Source: Paraburkholderia fungorum
Lineage (GTDB): Bacteria; Pseudomonadota; Gammaproteobacteria; Burkholderiales; Burkholderiaceae
Direction: 5' to 3'
Assembly: GCF_902833645.1 (NCBI RefSeq)
Contig: NZ_CADFGE010000015.1
Coordinates: forward strand, 186,001-250,000
Length of the DNA: 64,000 nucleotides
The stretch's first letter is position 1; every line of letters begins with the position of its first letter. The position numbers and the translations under genes are program-made. The notes beneath the pieces are model-generated. The model did not search any database, was not told the origin of the DNA, and was given only the letters and a program-made list of their open reading frames with translations. Of this stretch, positions 8,415 to 16,067 are shown one piece after another.

Positions 8415-9043
8415 GCCTCGCTCCTTTCGTGTGTGGTGATTCGGGTGCGACCGGTTAGCATCGGCGCTAGCGTGCGCGGCACCAGCAACACCAGCGCCAG
8501 ATGCACGACGACAAAACCGACCACCCCCGCCATCGCGACAAAATGCACGCGACGCGCGAAATCGAAGCCGCCGAAGAGCGCGGCTAGCCACGAGAATTGC
8601 ACCGGCTTCCAGATCGAGAGCCCCGAGGCGACCAGCAATACCCCAAGAAACAACACGAAAAGATAGAGCGCGCGCTGCACCGCGTTGTATTTGCCGGTAT
8701 CGTGCGGCAGTTTGAATTGCATCGCGAGCGCTGCATCGTGAATGACGTCGCGCGGATAGACGGGCAGCAGCTTGCGCCGGAAATGTCCGCGTCCGATCCC
8801 ATACGCCAGATATAGCAGGCCGTTCGCGCACAACAGCCACATCGCCGCGAAATGCCAGGCAATCGAGCCGCCCAGCCAGCCGCCGACGGTCGCCCACACC
8901 GGAAATCTGAACGGAAAGAAGGGCGACGCGTTATAGATCGCCCAGCCGCTCATCACCATGCACACCATCGCGAAGGCGTTGATCCAGTGCGTGATGCGTA
9001 CGACGAGCGGGTGGACGATAAAGCGTGCTGGCGGTTTAGGCAT
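8411..9043 (-). CDS. Cytochrome b561/b6-type membrane subunit
   Basis: 210 residues with four to five predicted membrane helices and histidines placed as haem ligands (THWINAFAM, WHFAAMWLL, RRVHFVAMAG, VVHLALVLL). It belongs to the di-haem cytochrome b family that passes electrons between the quinone pool and a periplasmic partner. Start at 9043 (MPKPPARFIVHP); a longer reading to 9274 has no membrane or domain support. Its stop overlaps the start of the molybdoenzyme gene. It is not an MsrQ-type (ferric-reductase-domain) protein by motif, which separates this pair from canonical MsrPQ. Confidence 0.82.
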   Translation of the reverse strand: MPKPPARFIVHPLVVRITHWINAFAMVCMVMSGWAIYNASPFFPFRFPVWATVGGWLGGSIAWHFAAMWLLCANGLLYLAYGIGRGHFRRKLLPVYPRDVIHDAALAMQFKLPHDTGKYNAVQRALYLFVLFLGVLLVASGLSIWKPVQFSWLAALFGGFDFARRVHFVAMAGVVGFVVVHLALVLLVPRTLAPMLTGRTRITTHERSEA

Positions 9044-9152
9044 GGTGAGCGGCGATGAAACAGGCGGAAATCTGCAAGCCGCGTCGTTGAGGCACGCGGC
9101 TGCCCGGACAACAGGGACAGCGCGCGTTTGCAACGCGCCGTCTTGCATCGGT

Positions 9153-9785
9153 TCACATCGGCGGCGTGACACCGTGTTCGCCGGCGGAGATGAAATTCGC
9201 CGCCATCGAACCATCGGCTTCCTTATGCGCGAATAGCACGACTTTCGCTCCCGGCACCAGCAGCGAGCGGTCACCCGGCTCGAGCGCGACGATGGGCACG
9301 TCTTGCGGAATCACGATTTTCTTTTCGCCGTCCTTGTACTTGACCGTGATGGTGCGGCCGTTGCTGACCACGAGCGAGCCCACCGTGCCGTTGGTCATCG
9401 TGCTGTTCGAGCCGAGGTCCCACGGGCGATAGCCTTCGCCGGCGCCGCGCATGCTGGCCGGAAAGACGTGCACTTCGAGCGCTTTCAACGTGCCGTCGGG
9501 CTGCGGAATCGCGGCGGTGCCGACATAGCTGTCCGGCTTGATGTCGTTCACATTGGCGAGCGCAACGCCACGAATCGGCGTGTCCTTCGCGAGCTTCACG
9601 TCGACATCCTTACCGTCGCGCGTGTGGACCTTGAGCAGGTCGCCCGAGAGCGCGGTCACGGTGCCGCGTACGCCCGTGGGCATGGAACTTTGAGCTTGCG
9701 CGGCGGATCCAGCGGCCAACAGCGACACTGCAACGAGCGCGGGGGCGACGACGGCACGAACGGCATTAGCGGAAACGATCTTCAT
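9153..9785 (-). CDS. Secreted DUF5666-like protein
   Basis: 210 residues with a clear Sec signal peptide (hydrophobic segment ending AAGSAAQAQ). The mature part is beta-rich with two similar segments, GVRGTVTALSGDLLKVHTRDG and GTVGSLVVSNGRTITVKYKDG, a layout like DUF5666 single-stranded-OB-like repeats. It is first in the minus-strand operon with the cytochrome b and molybdoenzyme genes and divergent from the two-component genes. Function unknown; the position suggests an accessory periplasmic protein of the redox pair. Confidence 0.65.
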   Translation of the reverse strand: MKIVSANAVRAVVAPALVAVSLLAAGSAAQAQSSMPTGVRGTVTALSGDLLKVHTRDGKDVDVKLAKDTPIRGVALANVNDIKPDSYVGTAAIPQPDGTLKALEVHVFPASMRGAGEGYRPWDLGSNSTMTNGTVGSLVVSNGRTITVKYKDGEKKIVIPQDVPIVALEPGDRSLLVPGAKVVLFAHKEADGSMAANFISAGEHGVTPPM

Positions 9786-9967
9786 GAGTCTGCTCTGGGT
9801 GGTGAAGGATGGGGGCAGATTAAGCGCGCGATTGGCTCCGGCGAGTGACAGACGGATGACAAAAACGTAATGAACGGCAGGGCGCGGCCACGTAGAATGG
9901 CCGCCATACCCACGTCCATATTCACGACTCGCGCCCACGGCGGCGCTCGGGTCGGAAACCAGGCACC
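9786..9967. promoter_or_regulatory. Divergent promoter region between redox operon and two-component genes
   Basis: 182 bp between the divergent starts. It contains closely spaced TGACA copies (in GTGACAGACGGATGACAAAA) followed by GTAATGA, the kind of half-sites used by heavy-metal/HprR-type response regulators. The assignment is inference. Confidence 0.35.
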
Positions 9968-10639
9968 ATGAGCATCCTCGTCATCGAAGACGATCCGAAA
10001 ACCGGCGACTACCTGAAGAAAGGGCTGCGTGAGAGCGGCTACGCGGTCGACCTCGCGCGCACCGGCACCGATGGCCTGCACATGGCGCTCGAACATGCGT
10101 ACGACCTGGTGGTGCTGGACGTGATGCTGCCCGGCATCGACGGCTGGGAGATCATGCGTGCGCTGCGTGCGCGGCGCGATCTGCCGGTCATTTTCCTGAC
10201 CGCGCGCGATCATGTCAGCGACCGCATCCGCGGTCTCGAACTCGGCGCCGACGATTACCTCGTCAAACCTTTCTCCTTCACTGAACTGGTGTTGCGCATC
10301 CGCACGCTGCTGCGCCGTGGCGTGATCCGCGAGCACGACGTGTTCGAGATCGCCGACCTCAAACTCGACGTACTGCGCCGCAAGGTCACGCGCGAAGGCG
10401 TGGAGATTCCACTGACCAACAAGGAATTCATGCTGTTGCATCTGCTGGTGCGCCGGCAGGGCGAAGCGTTATCGCGAACGCAGATCGCCTCGGAAGTGTG
10501 GGACATGAACTTTGACAGCGACACCAACGTGGTCGACGTCGCGATCAAACGGCTGCGCGCGAAGGTCGATCATCCGTTCGAAAAGAAGCTGATTCATACG
10601 GTGCGCAGCATCGGCTACACCTTCGGCGACGGCTCATGA
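9968..10639 (+). CDS. OmpR/PhoB-family response regulator (heavy-metal/HprR type)
   Basis: 223 residues. Receiver domain with acidic pocket D8/D9, phosphorylation site D51 in VVLDVMLPG, T78 and the VKPF lysine, followed by a winged-helix DNA-binding domain (LTNKEFMLLHLLVRRQGEALSRTQIASEVWD). Closest to the CusR/CopR/IrlR/HprR group. Its stop overlaps the kinase start by ATGA. Divergence from the molybdoenzyme operon recalls E. coli, where HprRS (YedVW) controls the MsrPQ genes, so oxidative or chlorine stress control is a reasonable hypothesis. Confidence 0.93.
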   Translation: MSILVIEDDPKTGDYLKKGLRESGYAVDLARTGTDGLHMALEHAYDLVVLDVMLPGIDGWEIMRALRARRDLPVIFLTARDHVSDRIRGLELGADDYLVKPFSFTELVLRIRTLLRRGVIREHDVFEIADLKLDVLRRKVTREGVEIPLTNKEFMLLHLLVRRQGEALSRTQIASEVWDMNFDSDTNVVDVAIKRLRAKVDHPFEKKLIHTVRSIGYTFGDGS

Positions 10640-12036
10640 CACTGTGGACCGACCGTTCGTTGACCGCGCGCACCACGGTGCTGTTCGCCGCGATCGCATG
10701 CGTGGTGATCGGCACGCTGGGCGCGTATTTCTATCACTCCGCGCAGGTGTCGCTGGAGCGGCGTGCCGATGTGGTGCTCACGGCCCGGGTCGAGCATTTC
10801 AGCCGCATCGTGCGGGATCTCTACTCGGTTAGCGACTTGAAGAGCCGGCCTGTGCTGTTCGAGAGCATGCTCGGCGCGGAAGAAGACGTGCTGATGTTTC
10901 GCCGCCCAGGCGAAGCCCCGTTTATCGACGTGAACCCTGCGGGCCTTGCGGTGCCGGCCCTCCATGCCGGCGTCCAGAATCGCTTGCCGACGCTCCCGGA
11001 CATCCGCCATACCCTGTTGCCCGACGGCGTGCCGGTCCATTGGGCGATTGCCGCGGTCAAGGCGCGCGAGGACGGCAGCGAGGTCGAAGTGATCGCCGCG
11101 CATCCCATGACCCAGGAAATGCGGATGCTGGCCGCGTACCGCAATCGCATCGTGCTGGCCACGCTGACCGGCATGCTGGCCGCGACGCTGCTCGCGTACT
11201 ACGTGCTGCGCCGCACCTTCCGGCCGGTGCGCGAGATCGCCACGCGGGCCGCGCAGATCAGTCCGGCGAGTTTGTCGGTGCGGCTCGACAGCGAGGCTGC
11301 GCCGCTCGAACTCCGCCAGCTCACGCATGCCTTCAACGCGATGCTTGACCGTCTTGCCGACGGCTTTCAGCGCCTCTCGCAGTTTTCCGCCGACCTGGCG
11401 CATGAAATTCGCACACCGGTGGGCGCTTTGATCGGCCAGACCCAGGTGACGCTCGCCAAAACGCGCGATGCCGATGAATATCAGCAAGTGCTTGAATCGA
11501 ATCTCGAAGAGCTGAACCGTTTGAGCCACATCGCGGAAAACATTCTGTTTCTTGCGCATGCGGACCACGCTGCGTTGTCCATTGAGCGTGAGCCGGTCGA
11601 TCTGCGCGATGAACTCGTCAGGATTGCGGACTATTTTGAAGGCCCCGCCGACGAACGCGGGATGCGCTTTACCGTGGAGGCAATGGGCATCGCGTCGGCC
11701 AATCCGATGCTGTGCCGGCGCGCGATCAACAATCTCGTCGTCAACGCGGTGCGATACGGCGCGAACGATACGGTGGTGCGTTTGAGCGGTACGCAGGACG
11801 AGCAGGGCGCGACCGTAGTGGTGGAAAACGACGGTGCGCCGATTCCTGACGAGCAGTTGAACCGTCTGTTCGACCGCTTCTATCGCGCGGATGCCGCACG
11901 CAGCGCTTTTACGGAGTCGAGCGGGCTGGGGCTCGCAATCGTCAGGGCGATCATGCATCTGCACGGCGGCACGGCACGTGTGGTGTGCCCGGTGCCGGGC
12001 GTGGTGCGCTTCGAATTGCGTTTTCCGGGCGTCTAG
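10636..12036 (+). CDS. Sensor histidine kinase (heavy-metal sensor kinase type)
   Basis: 466 residues. Two membrane helices (about 12-32 and 170-190) enclose a periplasmic sensor domain of roughly 140 residues. A HAMP linker, a HisKA domain with phospho-acceptor H256 (SADLAHEIRTPVGA) and a HATPase domain (NNLVVNAVRYG, GLGLAIVRAIM) follow. Family members sense copper, silver or oxidants. Translationally coupled to the response regulator. The periplasmic domain has no obvious cysteine or histidine metal cluster, so the signal is not clear from sequence. Confidence 0.93.
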   Translation: MTLWTDRSLTARTTVLFAAIACVVIGTLGAYFYHSAQVSLERRADVVLTARVEHFSRIVRDLYSVSDLKSRPVLFESMLGAEEDVLMFRRPGEAPFIDVNPAGLAVPALHAGVQNRLPTLPDIRHTLLPDGVPVHWAIAAVKAREDGSEVEVIAAHPMTQEMRMLAAYRNRIVLATLTGMLAATLLAYYVLRRTFRPVREIATRAAQISPASLSVRLDSEAAPLELRQLTHAFNAMLDRLADGFQRLSQFSADLAHEIRTPVGALIGQTQVTLAKTRDADEYQQVLESNLEELNRLSHIAENILFLAHADHAALSIEREPVDLRDELVRIADYFEGPADERGMRFTVEAMGIASANPMLCRRAINNLVVNAVRYGANDTVVRLSGTQDEQGATVVVENDGAPIPDEQLNRLFDRFYRADAARSAFTESSGLGLAIVRAIMHLHGGTARVVCPVPGVVRFELRFPGV

Positions 12037-12044
12037 CGGGCGGC

Positions 12045-12452
12045 CTACGTGCTTGAGTTCGGGGCCGGCTCATGGCAACACACACAGAGCTTGTTGCCGT
12101 CGGGATCGCGAAAGTACGCGCCGTAATAGTCCGGGTGATACTGAGGGCGCAAACCCGGTGGCCCTTCACAGGCGCCGCCGTGAGCGAGCGCCGCGGCATG
12201 TGCCCGATCGACCGTGGCGCGATCTTTAGCGAGGAGCGCCAACATCTGGCCGTTGCCCACGGCGGCGGGCCGACCGTCGTAAGGCCTGCCAATGACGAAC
12301 AGGGGCCGTGGCGCGCCGGCTGCCATCCAGCCGGCCCAGCACGTATCGTTGTCGCGGAACTTGAGCCGCAACTCCAACGTGTCCATCAGCACGCTATAGA
12401 AGCTGAATGCGCGCTCGAAATCCGAAATACCGACGAATACGTGGGAAAGCAT
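12045..12452 (-). CDS. VOC-family (glyoxalase/bleomycin-resistance fold) protein
   Basis: 135 residues. It opens LSHVFVGISDFERAFSFYSVLM and ends YYGAYFRDPDGNKLCVCCH, the paired beta-alpha-beta-beta-beta halves and metal-site positions typical of VOC proteins (H4 and E/H-like positions are partly replaced). Members include glyoxalases, dioxygenases and resistance proteins, so the activity cannot be assigned. Convergent with the histidine kinase gene, 8 bp apart. Confidence 0.85.
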   Translation of the reverse strand: MLSHVFVGISDFERAFSFYSVLMDTLELRLKFRDNDTCWAGWMAAGAPRPLFVIGRPYDGRPAAVGNGQMLALLAKDRATVDRAHAAALAHGGACEGPPGLRPQYHPDYYGAYFRDPDGNKLCVCCHEPAPNSST

Positions 12453-12669
12453 CAGAATCGCTCCTTGTTTTTATTGCAGCGTCGCCCGGGCCGATGAGTA
12501 TAGCGAAGCCTGACCTGGCCTGGTCCGGCCGCATTCATCCTGCGCGCGGGAAGCTGTGCCGGCGCAAACCGGTAATGGCGATACCGGGATGATTGCGCAA
12601 CTGGTTGCGGCGGCGCTTCGCCGATACGATGAAAACCCCATCCTCATCCTGACTGTCAGGACAACCACC

Positions 12670-12993
12670 ATGAAACGCTTCCATATCGCTTTGGCCGTCG
12701 CTAACCTCGACGCGTCCGTCGAAGATTACACCCGCCGTCTCGAGCAGCCGCCTACGGCGGTGGTGCCGGGCCGTTACGCGATGTGGCGCACGGATCTGCT
12801 CAACTTCTCGATCAACGAGATGCCGGAGAAGGCTGGGCAACTTCGGCACGTCGGCTTCGAGGACGATGCGGTAGAAGGGTACTCGAGCAGCAAGGACGTG
12901 AACGGGCTCGAGTGGGAGCTGTTTTCGGTCGAGGAGCAGGATCGCCGGATCGTCAGCACCTACGGCGAGGCAGTGCGCACCGATAAAGGCTGA
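12670..12993 (+). CDS. Small VOC-family protein, cadmium/arsenic-inducible (CadI/ArsI)-like
   Basis: 107 residues beginning MKRFHIALAVANLDASVEDYTRRL and containing LRHVGFEDDAVEGYSSSKDVNGLEWELFSVEEQ. The opening and the length resemble the N-terminal half of the CadI/ArsI group. The ArsI cysteine pair for organoarsenicals is absent, so a demethylating role is not supported. The start at 12670 is set by the domain boundary; the frame is open further upstream. Stands alone. Confidence 0.7.
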   Translation: MKRFHIALAVANLDASVEDYTRRLEQPPTAVVPGRYAMWRTDLLNFSINEMPEKAGQLRHVGFEDDAVEGYSSSKDVNGLEWELFSVEEQDRRIVSTYGEAVRTDKG

Positions 12994-13114
12994 GCCGGGC
13001 TGATCGGCTGATCGAGCTTATAACCACGCGTCTGGCGTAGCGTCGAATCCGCTGCCACAGCGCGGCCCTTTCACAATCGAAACACGCAGCGCCAACGTGT
13101 GGCGCGCCGCAGTG

Positions 13115-14647
13115 TCAGTCGCCCGGCGGGTTCGCGGGCGGAAGGTTCGCATAGTGCGCGCGCTTTTCCTCATACATCAGCAGATCGGCGCGTTGTACAC
13201 CGGCTTCGAGCCGGTCTCCGCGCCGACAGGTCGCCGCGCCCATCGAAAAGCTCAGCAGCGAACCCGGATAGAACTGGTTGTTCAGTTCGACCAGCTGGCG
13301 GATCGCATCGATCATCGCGGCGCCGCCGCGCTCGTCGGTGTCGGGCATAAGGATCGCAAACTCGTCTCCGCCGATGCGCGCCGCATGATAGGGCGCGTCC
13401 ATCGCCTTGGCAAGGACTTCGCCGGCACGCCGTAGCAATGCATCGCCGGCCGCATGGCCAAGCTGGTCGTTCACGCGTTTGAGGCCGTTCAGATCGGCCA
13501 TGATGATCGTCACCGGCCATGGACCCTTGCGTTCCAGCCGGTTCAGTTCGTCCACGTAGAACGAGCGGTTGCGCAGCTTGGTTAGTACGTCATGTTTGCC
13601 GAGGAACTCCAGGTATGCTTCGGCCTTCTTGCGCGCCGTGATGTCGGTGAGGGCCACCAGCACCAGGTCCCAGTTATGCTCGTGGCCCGGCAGAACGGAA
13701 AACTGCAGGTGCACATGCACCTCGTTGCCGTCGAGCGAGTAATTGAGCACTTCGCGTTGCTGAAACAGCTTGCCGTCCCATAGATCGAGCAGCTGTTCGC
13801 GGAAATGCGCTCGCATGTCGTCGCGGAACACGTCTGCCAGGTGAGCCAGCAGTGTTGCTTTGTCTTTTGCCCCGAACATGTCGAGGGTGTGCTGGTTCAC
13901 GTCGAGCACGTGAATTTCCTGCATGCAGCGTTCGACAAACTCGGGATGCACGTCGGTGAATACCCGGAAATCGCTGATGCCGGCCGAGCGCGCACCGTCG
14001 AGCAGACGCTTGATCGCGCTGAAATCTTCCACCCACAGCGAGACCGGCGAATATTCGAACAGGCCGCGTGCGTATTGTTCGGCAAGGGTCACACGATGCC
14101 GCGCGCCTTCTAGTTCGGTAATGTCTTCGACCGAAACGAGCACGCGATCCCAGCGCTCTTCGTGGTTAGGCAGTACGGCGCCCTTGAGCAGCACATCCAG
14201 GCGCCGGCCGCCGAGCGTGTAGTTGACCGTCTGGCTCGTGAACTGGGTTTGTCCGGCCCATAACTGACACAGCTCCTCAAGATGAGTCTTGAGCATGTCG
14301 TCGCGGAACACGGCGGCAAGATTGTTGGTGAGCGCGTCGAAATCCGCGGCCTCGAATTGCGTCAGCGTTTTCTGATTGACCTTGATGACGCGGATGCTGT
14401 GCGCGCATTCTGCGACCAGCGCCGGATGCTCGGCAAAATGAGCGCGCAGGTCAGTCACGCCTTGCGCGCGCCATCTGTCGAATAGCGTGCGCACGCCGCT
14501 GAAGTCCTCGAGCCATAGCGACACAGGCGCAAGTTCGAACATCTGGGAATCGTCCCCGGATCCCTCAAGGGGACTTCCTTCGGGGCGAGAGACTTCCTGC
14601 GGGGCGTCGTTAGCGGGCGCTGGGCCGCGCGGGGGGGTGTCCAGCAT
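13115..14647 (-). CDS. Cytoplasmic diguanylate cyclase with two tandem PAS-like domains
   Basis: 510 residues without membrane helices. Two homologous sensor units (about 38-185 and 190-335) each begin xxPVSLWxEDFS and end in WDRVLV or WDLVLVALTDIT; the pair looks like an internal duplication. A GGDEF domain (about 345-505) follows with an intact GGDEF motif at 426-430, so it should make cyclic di-GMP from GTP. No RxxD inhibitory site is present five residues before GGDEF, implying no classical product inhibition. The start context has only a weak GGA. No neighbour suggests the ligand. Confidence 0.9.
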   Translation of the reverse strand: MLDTPPRGPAPANDAPQEVSRPEGSPLEGSGDDSQMFELAPVSLWLEDFSGVRTLFDRWRAQGVTDLRAHFAEHPALVAECAHSIRVIKVNQKTLTQFEAADFDALTNNLAAVFRDDMLKTHLEELCQLWAGQTQFTSQTVNYTLGGRRLDVLLKGAVLPNHEERWDRVLVSVEDITELEGARHRVTLAEQYARGLFEYSPVSLWVEDFSAIKRLLDGARSAGISDFRVFTDVHPEFVERCMQEIHVLDVNQHTLDMFGAKDKATLLAHLADVFRDDMRAHFREQLLDLWDGKLFQQREVLNYSLDGNEVHVHLQFSVLPGHEHNWDLVLVALTDITARKKAEAYLEFLGKHDVLTKLRNRSFYVDELNRLERKGPWPVTIIMADLNGLKRVNDQLGHAAGDALLRRAGEVLAKAMDAPYHAARIGGDEFAILMPDTDERGGAAMIDAIRQLVELNNQFYPGSLLSFSMGAATCRRGDRLEAGVQRADLLMYEEKRAHYANLPPANPPGD

Positions 14648-14959
14648 GGGATTTCCGTGGTCGGCGTTCAGGCTATTCTAAAGCGGCTTGGATCGGACTC
14701 AAAAGAAAGACGCATGGCGCATCGTATTTGCGTCAGTCCATTCACGAAGATAACGGCGTGGCTCGGGTGGACTTTAGGCCCGGCGGCAGCATGTTCGCAA
14801 CAGGACTTTATGCTCACGGCTGTTTTTTCGTCCGCCTTTCGTCCATTCCCGACGGCGCTCACGATCGCTTGCGATTGCCCGCCGGCAGGGCTGCACGTGG
14901 CTTGCTACACTCACTCGTCGTGTCGTTCGCCCGTCACCGCCTGAAGAAAAAAGCCCGTC
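14648..14959. other. Intergenic gap, no gene seen
   Basis: 312 bp between the divergently oriented cyclase and hydroxyacid dehydrogenase genes. No conserved frame, hairpin with T-run or repeat was noticed. It should hold both promoters. Confidence 0.6.
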
Positions 14960-15892
14960 ATGAAGCCTTCCCTGCTGGTTTTGATTCCTTTGAAAGATGC
15001 AAGCCGTGCGAGTGTCGAGGCCGCCTTCGACGTCGTCCATGCGCCCGATGCCACGACGCGGGCCGCCGCGATCGCGGAGCATGGCGAGACGATCCGCGCC
15101 GTGCTGACCAATGGCACAACCGGGCTGACGGCCGCTGAAATCGACCGGCTGCCGAAACTGGAGTTCGTCAGCGTGCTGGGTGCGGGCTACGAGAACCTTG
15201 CCGTCGACCACGCCCGCTCGCGCGGCATTGTGCTCGCCAGTGGCGCCGGCACCAACGACCATTGCGTGGCCGATCATGCGTTCGCGTTACTCCTCGCCGT
15301 GGTGCGCGACGTGCCGCAACTCGATCAGGCTACCCGCAAAGGTGCCTGGCGCGACACCTTGCCGATGCGCCCGAACGTGTCCGGCAAGCGGCTCGGCATC
15401 GTCGGGCTCGGCCATATCGGCGAGAAGATCGCAAGGCGCGGCGCCGGATTCGAGATGGAAATCGGCTACCACAACCGCAAACCACGCGACGGCTCTGCGC
15501 TGCGCTACTTCGACAGCGTGCACGAGCTCGCCCAATGGTGCGATTTTCTGATGGTAGCGACGCCCGGCGGCGCCGCCACGCGTCATCTGATCGACAAAGC
15601 GGTGCTGGACGCACTTGGGCCGAACGGCTTCGTGGTCAATGTGTCTCGCGGTAGCGTGGTGGATACCGCCGCGCTGGCCGATGCACTCACGACCGGCGCG
15701 ATCGCCGGCGCAGCGCTGGACGTCTACGAGGGTGAGCCGCATCCACCCGAAGCCTTGCTGGCATTGCACAACGTCGTCCTGACGCCGCATGTGGGCGGAC
15801 GCTCGCCCGAGGCGATCACGGCTTCGGTCGACAATTTCCTCGCGAACGCTTCGCGCCATTTCGCAGGCGAGGCGGTGTTGACGCCAATCTGA
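14960..15892 (+). CDS. D-2-hydroxyacid dehydrogenase (hydroxypyruvate/glyoxylate reductase type)
   Basis: 310 residues of the D-isomer-specific 2-hydroxyacid dehydrogenase family, which reduce 2-keto acids with NAD(P)H. Visible: GxGxxG nucleotide motif (GIVGLGHIGEKIA), catalytic Arg in NVSRGSVVD, Glu in DVYEGEPHPP and His in TPHVGGRSPEA. After the GxGxxG the first basic patch (HNRKPRD) suggests NADPH preference, as in glyoxylate/hydroxypyruvate reductases. Substrate is otherwise open. A perfect 11-bp stem-loop follows at 15937-15967. Confidence 0.88.
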   Translation: MKPSLLVLIPLKDASRASVEAAFDVVHAPDATTRAAAIAEHGETIRAVLTNGTTGLTAAEIDRLPKLEFVSVLGAGYENLAVDHARSRGIVLASGAGTNDHCVADHAFALLLAVVRDVPQLDQATRKGAWRDTLPMRPNVSGKRLGIVGLGHIGEKIARRGAGFEMEIGYHNRKPRDGSALRYFDSVHELAQWCDFLMVATPGGAATRHLIDKAVLDALGPNGFVVNVSRGSVVDTAALADALTTGAIAGAALDVYEGEPHPPEALLALHNVVLTPHVGGRSPEAITASVDNFLANASRHFAGEAVLTPI

Positions 15893-15936
15893 GCACGGAA
15901 GACAAGCAAAGCCAACTGAATAGCACTGAAGGCAAA

Positions 15937-15967
15937 CTGAAACTATCGGCGCAGCGGATAGTTTCAG
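15937..15967. promoter_or_regulatory. Perfect 11-bp stem-loop
   Basis: CTGAAACTATC and GATAGTTTCAG form a perfect 11-bp stem with a 9-nt loop, 45 bp after the dehydrogenase stop. There is no T-run on either side, so it could be a Rho-type terminator, an mRNA end stabiliser or an operator for the following operon. Confidence 0.5.
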
Positions 15968-16067
15968 TCATAAATCGCGATTTCCCTTGTGGGCCGGCGA
16001 CGAATAGGATGATCGGTATCGAACCCACATCGCTTCGACATAGCCGGAGCCGCGACGGAGATCCCGC

